Of a stretch of DNA of 64,000 bases, positions 33,245 to 43,198 are shown in pieces. A program made the position numbers and the translations under genes. The notes below the pieces were generated by a model. The model was not told the DNA's origin, made no database searches, and saw only the letters and a program-made list of their open reading frames with translations. Positions within the stretch are counted from its first letter, which is position 1. Each line of letters starts with the position of its first letter. The DNA is from Physcia stellaris (lineage: Eukaryota > Ascomycota > Lecanoromycetes > Caliciales > Physciaceae). Location: contig JABSSW010000013.1 in the NCBI GenBank assembly GCA_018902385.1, positions 682,001 to 746,000 on the forward strand, in the 5' to 3' direction.

Positions 33245-34096
33245 CGAACCCTTCTAAGTCCACGGGTCCAAGCTATCAACGGCATTTCGTGACCTCTGTG
33301 AAAGGGCTGGGATGCTGTTCAACTAGCAAATATACAAGCTAGACCAATGTATCAATTCAAATTTCGCATGAGATAAAAAAACCCCTCCCCTGAAACCCAT
33401 CTTGTTGTAATGGCGGTTTTCCCAACCAGCAGAACCCATTTCTCCTGAATCCCTAATAAATAATGTAGAATTGCGAAAATCATTTAATACCCATAAGTTC
33501 GTGTAGGTCAGTCAATTGAATTATTCCGCGCCTTCTGTAGCGAGCCTTGCGGTCAGAAATCTCCTGTGGCCCGTGGGTCTTCCATGAGTTTGACGTTGAT
33601 TCTCAATTTTCAGCACGGCTCACTAGCCAGGACTATTCGTCGACGTCAATTTCAAATCTTGATCTATAGGGGTGAACTCAAGTACTGGGAGTTGAGTAGG
33701 GTCATGAAAAAATGTTTCTCTTCGGCTGACGTTGGAACTCTCGATTAGGCTGGTCTGATAGCTGTTGCCGCGACGTGATCACCACGAAACGAGCGATGTC
33801 AAGGTCTCAAGGGTTTTACATCCATTCAAACGACAGATTCGAATCTTTGTGATATAATTAGAGTCTCTTTGTGCAGTAGAGGAATGCTAGTGCAGCCACG
33901 AATCACATGACATGATATGTTCAACAATCAACCTCGCCATCCTTCAGTGTCTTGTCTGAACAGAATATACAATTCAAAATGAGAGGACAAGTCCAGCAAT
34001 TACGGCTAGGACAAAAAAAGACTAATCACTAAAACTGGCAGTTTCCATTCCACCATCCGCGAAAGTACGCAGCGAGTCATCCCACAGTGCTGTCTC
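33245..34096. other. Convergent intergenic region
   Basis: Only short unsupported frames between two convergent genes. Confidence 0.5.
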
Positions 34097-34825
34097 TCAC
34101 TTAGACAGGCCATAATGCTATGGAACAATTCAGAGTCAGCATTGCGATCCCCAGGTAAGAAAGGAAATAAATGCTCGGAAAGACCTACCAAATTGTCAAG
34201 CCCCAGTGCCGCCAACTTGTTGTCCATTATAATGGTGACATTACTCAACCCCTTGTGAAAACTATCAGGTAAAATGGCGTGCATCATCGGCACGGGCGCA
34301 ACCGGGCTCACTGGCGGGGTGAACGTGAATGACGCAACAGCAACCTCCTGGTTCGTTTTTGGCACAAATCCCGATACAGTAATGGTGCATTGCAAGGCTG
34401 CATTTGCGGTCGGCTCGTCGGTGCGCGTCGAGCAACCAAAGTAAAAGTCAAATAGGCCGAACGTACTGTACGGTGCAACGACGGTGAAACTTGGAGTGCC
34501 CTTCTGTTGCAGCTGGATGTCCACGCTGGTGTAGATAAGGTTGGGAGGAGATTTGGTGGCGACGCCGCCAACACGTACAGGAACGCCGGAGAGCGCGCCG
34601 AGGGGACGAGACCAGGCTTGGTAATTCAGGTATTTGTAGGTTCCAACGGGAATCTGGACAGCGCCTGGTTTCAAATCTTCATACTGTTGACTCATTGTTA
34701 GTTTCAAGGAATGGTCGGTCCTAGCAAGGACGGGGAGAGCGACCCACGGTAGCAAGCACGTCAAGCGGTGTGCCTGCAACAAAACAAATAAGGAAAGAAA
34801 GCGTTTGAAGTATTGAGTAACGCAT
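34097..34825 (-). CDS. Small secreted protein, common fungal effector-like family
   Basis: Three exons (34825-34748, 34683-34189, 34117-34097) give 197 residues. Exon 1 encodes a signal peptide (MRYSILQTLSFLICFVAG). The intron with branch CTAAC joins VLAT to YEDLKPG. The mature part has the pattern of a widespread ascomycete secreted family: VPVGTYxYLxYxxW near the start, GV/VATKSPPN, an SFYFGC-like FDFYFGC with a second Cys in LQCTITVSG, and ALGLDNL near the end. The last exon adds only HYGLSK. Two cysteines probably form one disulfide. Function of the family is unknown; host or environment interaction is inference only. Without the first intron the frame has no signal peptide, so the splice model is well supported. 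Confidence 0.85.
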
Positions 34826-34978
34826 GGTGGTTAGGCGTGTATTGAAATCCTTGATATTCCGAGTGTAAAAGTGCTACGAGCCTACGACCGAGGATGTAGT
34901 TTTCAAGTAGGAAATCAGACTCCTTTATACCTGTGTTCGTCAAGCCTATCCGGCCTCCGATATTTTACATACCCTTTT

Positions 34979-35260
34979 CCACCATCAGGGAGGCTTTACT
35001 ATCTAGTAGTGCATGCACACAAACCCGAGTTACCCGACGCTGCGTGCCTAGTAAATCGATCGACACGACATTCCAGAGCGGTCTGGAACAATACTAGAGG
35101 AATAACCGAATCATTCTCCACCATCACGGAGACTTCTCTATCATCATGGAGGCTTTACTGTCTAGTAGTGCATGCACAAAAACCCGACGCTGCGTGCCTA
35201 GTATATCGATCGGCACTACACTCCAGGGCGGTTTAGAATGATTTCATGAGGAATGACCGA
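34979..35260. repeat. Two-copy direct repeat, period about 159 bp
   Basis: Both copies contain GGCTTTACT, TCTAGTAGTGCATGCACA and ACCCGACGCTGCGTGCCTAG, then ATCGATCG, CCAG(A/G)GCGGT and GAGGAAT(A/G)ACCGA. Copies start near 34992 and 35151. They diverge by small indels and substitutions and encode nothing recognisable. Confidence 0.85.
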
Positions 35261-36987
35261 GTGGTGAGTCTTCGAAATGCCCTGCGGAAGCTGATTGACT
35301 GGCGATCCTTCATGTATGCGTTAGCACTACAAGGGATGTCCCCTTTGCCTGCGCTACAATGGGGTTGGGTTTTTTGAGCTAGACGTACAGTAACCGGCAC
35401 CTCAATTTAACACACCAACAACATCATCGAATTTCCCATGGATTGCTTGGATTCGCTATCGCACCTTTTTCTTGATCTCACAGTGCTGAAACATTTTCGC
35501 ATCGAAAAAGGAACTGTTGTGTGAAGCGAGGGGCGTTGTCGAGCTGTTTCGATGGGTTGCCGGCTCAGCCGGTTACTGTATGTCTAGCTCCAAAATACTA
35601 AGCCGATCGTAGCCATAAGACGTGTTGAAAGCAAATAACGCCGAGGACCAGCAGTAGCTTGTCTCGCATCTCCACATGCGGCTTAACAAAGGGGCTCGCT
35701 CTTATGCGAGAGCCGAGAATCCAATAAGTTCACTCGGGATTCAATGGCCGCATGAGAGTAGCGTGAACGCGTAGTCTACCGAAGTTTCTGACTCTTCTTA
35801 TAAGATCTCACTTGGCCTACCAAAGCGAAGGTCTGATGATTAGTGTGAGAGCTTGAATAAATCGGTGGACCTTTTTGAAGATGAGAGAAACCAGAGCTAA
35901 ATCGTTCTTCAGGAATACTTTGATCAGATGAGATGAAAATGATGTTGCGTGATCTTGTGAATATTCTAGCGCATGCATTATGGTGTCATGAAAAACAATG
36001 CAGTTGCCGGAGATACTCGGGGCCCAGAATCCGCGGTGTCCAGGTCACTTTCGTTCCACACCTCATCCGTCATAGTCCTCGGTCTAGCAGATTTTCGTCA
36101 AGGTGATGATGTGATAAGTCTAGAGTTCAATGATCCAAGCTAATTGCGTCCTCTTATCGGTATCGTCATCGGCAATCCACACCAATAACATCGGTCTTCC
36201 TCGGCCTGACTGTGATGGAAAGAGGCTGTTGTTCAAGACTTTAAGAATGAATTCAAAATGCTGTCATACATATGGGCTACCGAAGCCACGCAGGCTGGAC
36301 CAGCGTTATTGTCAGACGTCCATGAGAACACAAAACGGGTAGCTCCGAACACGGATCTTAGTGTCACACTCGGGATCCAGGCGCAAAACCCTCAATTCCT
36401 AGCAGTGGTTCAGGGGCCTCATGCTTCACAGATTCTCCATAGACAGCCATCGGGGTACTAGGGAAGTGAATCTTCTTACCCTGGCTTCCTTTTTAACAAG
36501 ACACCTAAACCGGGTAGGTATGCTCCCGTCGAAAACCTTGAGTCGGTTATGGTCGCTCGCTCGAAAACTCCCCTCGGTACGCAGTGATTCGAAGCTTGGG
36601 TGCAGCTTCCCTTACTGCACCACTGCATGCGTCATAAAACTGTGATTGTTCGAACTTAGAGGCTCTACCAGGATCTTTGCGGCGTACAGCTTTTTCGTTG
36701 TTTCAGGGTTTTTCTTACCCAAGCATCTGAAGACCGGGGATCTGGAGTGAGATTGAGATCGATCAACGGCGTCCAATGTTCTGCTTTGGTTACAGTTTCA
36801 ATGTATCCCACGAAGATCTCCATCTCACTGAATAGCATTCAAGAGCCCTGGGTTCTCTAATGGTCGCGGATGTAGCAATCTAGCTTTTGTCAACATAGCA
36901 TTTCCGTGCAACCTTGGCTCCATACTCCTCAATGAACATAACGAGTATATTCAGGGAGACAGCCAGTGATCGCGGCCAGGGTACTAG

Positions 36988-37052
36988 TCGTGGGTCAGGA
37001 CCTCACTCAAACTCTTCAAGGCCCAGAGTCTTAGTGAGGTCCTGACCCACGA
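36988..37052. repeat. Perfect inverted repeat (20-bp stem, 25-nt loop)
   Basis: The left arm 36988-37007 (TCGTGGGTCAGGACCTCACT) is the exact reverse complement of 37033-37052. A transcript of either strand would form a strong hairpin. It may be a terminator-like or miniature-element remnant; the right arm overlaps the end of the 37031-37330 minus-strand frame. Confidence 0.85.
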
Positions 37053-38072
37053 TTAATGTCCAATGTCTCTCTGTCCGCTTTTACTACCAGACAGTTTCCG
37101 ACTTTTTGCTGCCACTCAGAAGGTCCGAATCTATGGCCTGGATCGAGCATAAGCCACACAACATGGGGGTTTTCAATTGCTGCCTTGGCTTCTACAAGAC
37201 TCGAAGACCGGTGTAGGATGAGCGGAAGCCAGTGCTCCGGGTCGTGGGTGCAAGTGTCAAGAAGAGCGTCGTTCCAAAGCACCATAGGCTCGCCATAGAA
37301 TGAGCTTCTACCGTTATGTTTGCAAAGCACGATAGGTTGAAGAAATCTCGACGATTGCTAAATTACTCGAACCTGACAAAGCCTCATGTTCGCACGTAAG
37401 ACTGAGATGTAGCCAATAATGGCGGTGACTCGTCCCCCCACGGAAAAGATGCTGTGAGTGGTTTTCATTGGCTTCGCTCTCGGCCCGATGGACCCGCGCT
37501 TACTCGTAGATAGTTCGGCTATTCTAGTGGCTGTGGAACTCTTCACCCACAAAGCCCATTATCCTCACAAAATTTGACAAGCTTCGTACTTTTTCTCGCG
37601 TCGCACATTTCCAGTCGCAGAGCCAGAAGACGTCTCGGGACAGAGCATGCTTTATTCATCGAATTTGCGCCGTAAGCTTTTTGGCTTCGCGCTTCATCTA
37701 AAAAAGACAGTGTCGTAATTAGTGTTTACGCGAGAATTTAATTCTGATCTGAAGATAAGTTGAGAGAATCAACGAGTTTTCCCAAGATCTTTTGATTCTT
37801 GCGTTGTTGTTTGCTTTAATATTCAACCGAGCATAAAAGACGTTATTGATTAGTATTCGGTTTAGTGACTCCAATCACGCTTTTTTTGCAACACGAGATC
37901 CGAGTGCGGAACCTGTCAATACTTTAAAAGGTAGTCGTGCTAGGCCTTGGGTCAATGGCTCTCTTCGGCTTCTCAACCCGTTATCGCTCTCTATTGGTCC
38001 ATCCGGCGCTGTCACTGCGACCCCTCCAATGTAAGGCGACATCCATATCGTATTGTCCCCCTATCATGTAGC

Positions 38073-39750
38073 TCACATACCTCCACTCCCTCTTTGGGTC
38101 ATATAGTGTACCTGTGATTTCATTAACCAAGGCAGATCAAGGTTTCGACAACATACATCAAACAGGCTGAATAGAGTAGCAACAAACTTGTGAAGCTCAA
38201 GCTGAGCGATATTCCTTCCCAGACACGATCTGGGTCCGTGTCCGAAGACAAAGTCCGCTTGCTTCATTCTGTTGCTTCTAATCTCATATTCTGCTTCGGT
38301 CTCAGCGTCACCCTTGAGCCATCGATCGGGATTGAACACATCGGCGTCTTCGCCAAAGATGCTGATATCATGGCTAATGATCCAGCCGCCCATGCTCACT
38401 ACTGTGCCTGGCTTCAACCAATGCCCGTCTGGAAGAGTCAGACCGGCAGATGAAACAACACGTTCCGACATCACTGAGAACGGTGGATGCACCCGCAGCG
38501 CTTCTCTAATAATGTTGTCCAAATACGGCAATCCCAGGGTACACCTCCATTGAGCAGGATATGTCAATTGGGCTTCATCAAGCTCCTGCTGCAACCTCTT
38601 CTGCACTTTGATATCTCTGGCCAGGAAATAAACTATGGAACGAAGTGCGATAGACGTGGGTGCGGAGCCGGCTATTATCGATGTATCCAATCGGTCCGGC
38701 AGACGCTGTGGGTTGGCTTTCTGGACTTCCAGTGTTTGGACAACCAAGTCTTGGCGTTCAAAGCCTTTCGAACCCGTCTCCTCATTAATGCGCTCTCGGA
38801 AAAGCCTGCCAGCGTGGAAGGCGAGCCGATTTGTGGCCGTGGCGAAACGCCGCAGTAGAGGATTTTTTCGTAAAAATCTGTCAAGTGAAGGCATTTGGCC
38901 AACCTAGATTGGTCTGGTAAGAAAAAAGAGGTGCCTACTACATCCCGGGAGACTTACGATACCGCTGTATTTGAACTCCCAGGCAATATCTCTCAATATG
39001 ACGTTCATCTCGTCCCCTTTATCTAGAAAGCCAAATGAGCGGCTGAAGGAAAGTCTGCCAAGAGCATCGAAGCTAGCTAGAATGAATCAACTCGAAAACA
39101 ATCAATTGAATAGGTAATTCGGGAACGACGCACAACATTGAAGCCAGTAGTCAATGTTGCAGCGCTTTTGGGATATGGCATCCGATACAAAACCTCGACC
39201 TAGATGATCCACAAGATCTCTGATAGCGCTATCCACCAACGGCTCTAGCAGCTTGACAGTCCCAATGCCAAAGATATTGGCGATAGGCCTCCTCAGCTGC
39301 GCATGGGTCTGATTGTCCATCGCAGTCGCGATTGTAGGCACGAGTTTACCATTACGATATGTCTGTAGGACCTTGAAGAAATCACTCTTCACCATTGTTA
39401 GTTACGCTTGCTCTTGTTGATTCACCCGGTTTGAGGCGTGACAACTGCCGTGGGATGAGGTATCTGACCTTTCGTAGATCCGCTTTGACTCCAAAGATAC
39501 TGTCCATGGCAGATGGGTCTGCGATACTGACGACGTTTGGACCAATCCGAATGGTGCTTCCATGCTGGTTGTGCAGGTTTCGTATCGTGCTTAAATAATC
39601 GCCTCTCCACTTTCTGGCAAGACGCCAGATGTTTGAAAATCGAGCAATAAAAGGGCCCGGAATCTGGTTGAGCCCATAGGTCATTGAATCGACGACAAGG
39701 TAGGAGAGAACGATTAGGGCTAGAGCCCCGAACCATTCTGGAGCTGCCAT
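38073..39750 (-). CDS. Cytochrome P450, pisatin-demethylase-like, with altered I-helix
   Basis: Four exons (39750-39469, 39386-39134, 39076-38958, 38903-38073) give 494 residues with an N-terminal membrane anchor (WFGALALIVLSYLVV) and a proline hinge (IPGPF). Landmarks are KADLRKSDFF (typical of the pisatin demethylase/CYP57-like group), ExxR in REALR, FNPDRW, and the haem loop FGHGPRSCLGR with the Cys ligand. The I-helix reads AGSAPTS where the family has AGSDTT, so the acid of the acid-alcohol pair is missing. Acting at the ER, it probably oxidises a small hydrophobic metabolite; the substrate is unknown. It diverges from a UbiA prenyltransferase 1.6 kb away, which suggests a shared pathway. 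Confidence 0.93.
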
Positions 39751-41034
39751 GGGGAAACCAGGATTGTTCTCAATAGGATTGTTCAGACTTGCACAATGGT
39801 AGGACGATAGCCAGCATGGACATTTCCCCGTTTTAACACAACTTTTTATCAACCATCTGGCTCATTTCTGAATCCCTTCATATCTAGATCCTTTTAGCAT
39901 TCGAAAACTTCTTGCCAAAGTCAAACGGAAGGAAATTCAGCTGTTTTGGGTGAATTGGTAAGCGGACCCTAACTAGGCCCATGGGTTCCGGTTCATAAGA
40001 AAGAATAGCGGTTTTCCGTGAACAACATTCGAGAGGCATCTACGCATGGTAACGGTTGCATTGGCTCCGATAAGGGAGTGCATCAATAGTGGCATGCTGA
40101 TCTCTCGGATTAGTGAACCTTGCATCAGTGAGAAACCATCCATTGCTGCGCTGTAAGCACTAGAAGTCTCCAATCATATACCAGTCCCGTGGGGGGAAGG
40201 CATCTCGCAAGATCTGCACTCAACACATAGAAATCGCTTGGAAGGACCGACGTTACGTCCACCAACGAAAACTGGGTACGCTCAAGTTGTTATCAATGTC
40301 GGACTTGTTTGCTGACCATGCATCTCTAGCAATAATGCTCTCGCTCACCAGTTTGATGAGTAATGCATTGCATCGCATGTCTTGGCTTCACAACCTGACA
40401 GCGCTAGCCTGATTCGAGCAGCGCTCAGGCTTCCATTGGCTGATAGGCTCGTGAGGCCATGCATCAGCGGCATCATAGCCAGCGTTCAACGAATCTTTAT
40501 CAAAAGCAGATATGGTGGTGTGCCGAGACAACCATACTATTGCTCGGGAGTGAATTAGATGGATTAGTGATCGGTCAATGGTGCGCTCCATCGGTGGTCT
40601 TAGTGCGTGACAGCCTTTCGAGCACTTGGAATACCTCTAACACCTTGCTGGAGTCAGATTTGAGATCCTCGTACGCGCTCTCTCGACAAAACGATTTATT
40701 TCGGGTCACCATTACCATGAGCTCGATCGGCGATGTGCCATTCTACGCTTCAGCGGTACTTGTCTGACACGAGATGATTATTTGTTGAAAGCCGATCTAT
40801 TTGTAGAGGCGAGAAATGTCGGGACGCTAAGGTTATCGCATGGGGTTTATTACGCAGAAATCTTTCTGTCACGTTCTTGAATCGAAATGTTTGATGTTTT
40901 GAAGCCGGCTAAAGAAACCTAAAATTTGTAAATCATACTCACGTGGTCCATTGAACCGAAGTCCCGCGAGAAAAGCGATTCAAACCGTTAAGCCGAGGTG
41001 GCATCGTGAGTTGACAGTTGAAATTGGTTGATAT

Positions 41035-41046
41035 CGGAAATTGCCG
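41035..41046. promoter_or_regulatory. CGG-N6-CCG inverted site (zinc-cluster factor type)
   Basis: The sequence CGGAAATTGCCG is an inverted CGG pair with 6-base spacing, the geometry bound by some Zn2Cys6 regulators (Ppr1 type). It lies about 280 bases before the prenyltransferase ATG. A single such site can occur by chance. Confidence 0.35.
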
Positions 41047-41201
41047 CTTTTTGCCCCACGCAATGCCCTCTTAGGCATTCATTGGATTCGAGATGCATGG
41101 CTGGTGGAAATGTTACAACTGGATTAATTAGTTGCAAATATCATCCCACTTAGCATCGCTTATACCATGATTATTGCTTTTTTTCGCTGCTGACACGACC
41201 A

Positions 41202-41207
41202 TATAAA
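41202..41207 (+). promoter_or_regulatory. TATA box of the prenyltransferase gene
   Basis: TATAAA in the context CCATATAAAGGGG, 117 bases before the start codon; a strong match in position and sequence. Confidence 0.55.
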
Positions 41208-41323
41208 GGGGACTCAGGTCTCGCGTAAAGCTCTCATATCTAAAGCATAACAAACGTTGGCTTTTGTCCCTAGCGAAATACTAATAGCTGTTAGATCCTT
41301 CTACAGAGCGCTGCTTCGTCAGT

Positions 41324-42328
41324 ATGTTTTCGACGACTGTACCGACTTCTGCAAGGATACAATCAGCCAGCGTTCATAAACTTCACAAAGAAACAAAATC
41401 AGACATTTCGCCATATTGGACTCCGTACGCCGAACTTGCGCGTATTAACAAGCCTGCTGCATGTCTATATCTCTACTTACCATGCTTCTTCGGCACAACG
41501 TTAGCAGCTTCGGTCAGCGAGAAATCCATATCAGCAACCCAGCTCATCAGAGTCAATCTTATCTTCGCTCTTGGATCCTTCATAGTCCGCTGTGCGGGTT
41601 GTACCTGGAACGATATAGTTGACCAAGGAGTCGATCGCAACGTTTCACGAACAAAACTTCGCCCTTTGGCCCGCGGAGCTATATCGATTTTCAACGCCGT
41701 GATCTTCTGCATATTCCAGGTTTTGATAGGGTTGTGGCTCGTCAACCTACTTCTCCCAAGACAGTGCCTTTACTACTCCGCTCCCTCCATCTTTCTGACA
41801 TGGCTTTATCCATATGGTAAACGCTTCACCAATTACCCGCAGTTTATCCTTGGATGTGTCTTTGCCTGGGGCGTCATCATGGCATTTCCTGCCCTCGGCA
41901 CTGATCTGTTCGCATCTACAAAGTCGGTCATTTCCGCTAGCTGCTTGTATGGCTCCTGCATCGCGTGGACCATGTCCTACGACACGATCTACGCTGCACA
42001 AGACGTCAAAGATGATCTGAAACTCGGGATCGGCTCTCCGGTCGTGCGGCACCGTGAGAACACGCGGATCCTACTCAGCGCAGCTGCGTCGACACAAGTC
42101 ATGCTGCTCTGCGGCACAGGGATGGCTATGGAGGCTGGTCTGATATTTTTCATTGGGTCCTGTGTGGGAACCGCGGTAGCTTTGACAACAATGATAAATA
42201 AGGTAGACTTGAGTGATCCCAAGGATTGTAATTGGTGGTTCAGGAAAGGGGCGTTGCTGACAGGAGCAGCGATTGGAGGTGGCTTTTTGATCGACTTTTG
42301 CTCTATCCATCATGATCATAATTCTTAA
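41324..42328 (+). CDS. UbiA-family aromatic prenyltransferase
   Basis: Intron-free, 334 residues, with eight to nine membrane helices. The first Asp-rich motif is NDIVDQGVD (NDxxDxxxD), followed by RTKLRPLARG. The second is YDTIYAAQDVKDD, in register with the conserved YDxxYxxQDxxDD. These bind Mg-prenyl diphosphate. The family moves prenyl chains onto aromatic acids (Coq2) or onto polyketide aromatics in fungal meroterpenoid pathways. No mitochondrial presequence is visible, the motif DQGVDRNV departs from Coq2 usage, and a P450 lies next door, so a secondary-metabolism role is my inference. No polyketide synthase, terpene cyclase or regulator is in the window. Confidence 0.92.
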   Translation: MFSTTVPTSARIQSASVHKLHKETKSDISPYWTPYAELARINKPAACLYLYLPCFFGTTLAASVSEKSISATQLIRVNLIFALGSFIVRCAGCTWNDIVDQGVDRNVSRTKLRPLARGAISIFNAVIFCIFQVLIGLWLVNLLLPRQCLYYSAPSIFLTWLYPYGKRFTNYPQFILGCVFAWGVIMAFPALGTDLFASTKSVISASCLYGSCIAWTMSYDTIYAAQDVKDDLKLGIGSPVVRHRENTRILLSAAASTQVMLLCGTGMAMEAGLIFFIGSCVGTAVALTTMINKVDLSDPKDCNWWFRKGALLTGAAIGGGFLIDFCSIHHDHNS

Positions 42329-43198
42329 TCTCAGGTGCTCCAGCAACAGAGTCTGTCTTCAACCTAAGATGTAAACTCCCTAGACAGCTGATCGTCATTG
42401 CTTTCGGTGTAGCGTTCTGCCTACCTCTGAATGCTTGCTTTTTTCATTTGTTTTCGGCGAGCTCCCTGATCACAAATTCTATTGATTTGGTCGAATCCGT
42501 AGATGACATGTCCCATTAGTGGTTGCGCTCCAGTTGCGCTGATGTTCATCACAGACATGCTCGCTCTGTTCGCAAGAAAGTCGAACTGCTACAGATCACG
42601 TCAGGCCGCCTTAATGTAGGAGGTCAATCTGCAACGAAATGACATTAGTATGATCCCTACTTACTTTCTCACACAAGCCTAGTGTGAAAGTGGCTAGGAT
42701 ACTCACAGCAGCCTTGCTCTTATCTGCACCTGAGAGCAGGAGAGCAGCCTGATCCGCGTTGAACAACCATGTCTCATCGATGGCTGTGTTTTGACTTCGA
42801 GGCATTTGTGGGGGATTCTGTCGGTGGTAAAGTACTCGCCACGGACAATAGTGCGTGCCGCAGAGGGACGATTGTGGTTAACATTTAGGTCTCTGCAATC
42901 CGGATATAGGACGAAGAGCATTCTGCAGATAAATTCGATCCATAATTGGTTGTCTACTCTCTGGGAACCACGAGCACTCTGGCTGTTTCCACTTGAGTGA
43001 ACGAAAGTCCGGTGTGTTAAATTCTCATGGTATTACTGTCTGGTTCATTGCAATGTGCCAAGCCCCGCTTAGCCCTCTAAATGATTTAGCGCATATTTCT
43101 GACACGGGGACACGAGATATAAACAACGCGTCGCGCGCGTTGGAAGCTGCTTCCACCTCTTGGCCCGCAGAAGTTTTGTCACAGTTGCGTTATCCACA
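42329..43198. other. Intergenic region with a possible micro-gene
   Basis: No standard gene is supported. A tiny spliced frame on the minus strand (42611-42805) is listed separately. The end of the stretch is the promoter of the 481-residue orphan. Confidence 0.45.
42611..42805 (-). CDS. Possible two-exon micro-gene (38 residues)
   Basis: The frame MPRSQNTAIDETWLFNADQA... runs to a GTGAGT donor near 42707. An ATACTAAT branch site and a TTGCAG acceptor near 42630 then lead to IDLLH and a stop. The complete set of splice signals is the only evidence; no domain is recognised. It could be the end of a longer transcript, or chance. Confidence 0.25.
   Translation of the reverse strand: MPRSQNTAIDETWLFNADQAALLLSGADKSKAAVSILATFTLGLCEKVSRDHTNVISLQIDLLH

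Larger units (their letters stand above)
34826..38072. other. 3.2-kb gene-poor stretch with repeats and a hairpin
   Basis: No gene is supported. The stretch includes a 159-bp-period direct repeat (34979-35260), a 20-bp perfect hairpin (36988-37052) and a 99-codon frame on the minus strand (37031-37330, GTG start) with protein-like composition (HDPEHWLPLIL, ENPHVVWLML). That frame could be an exon or relic of a lost gene. Confidence 0.5.
39751..41323. promoter_or_regulatory. Divergent region between P450 and prenyltransferase
   Basis: About 1.6 kb with only unsupported short frames. Near the prenyltransferase it has a CGG-N6-CCG site (41035-41046) and a TATA box (41202), listed separately. 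Confidence 0.5.
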
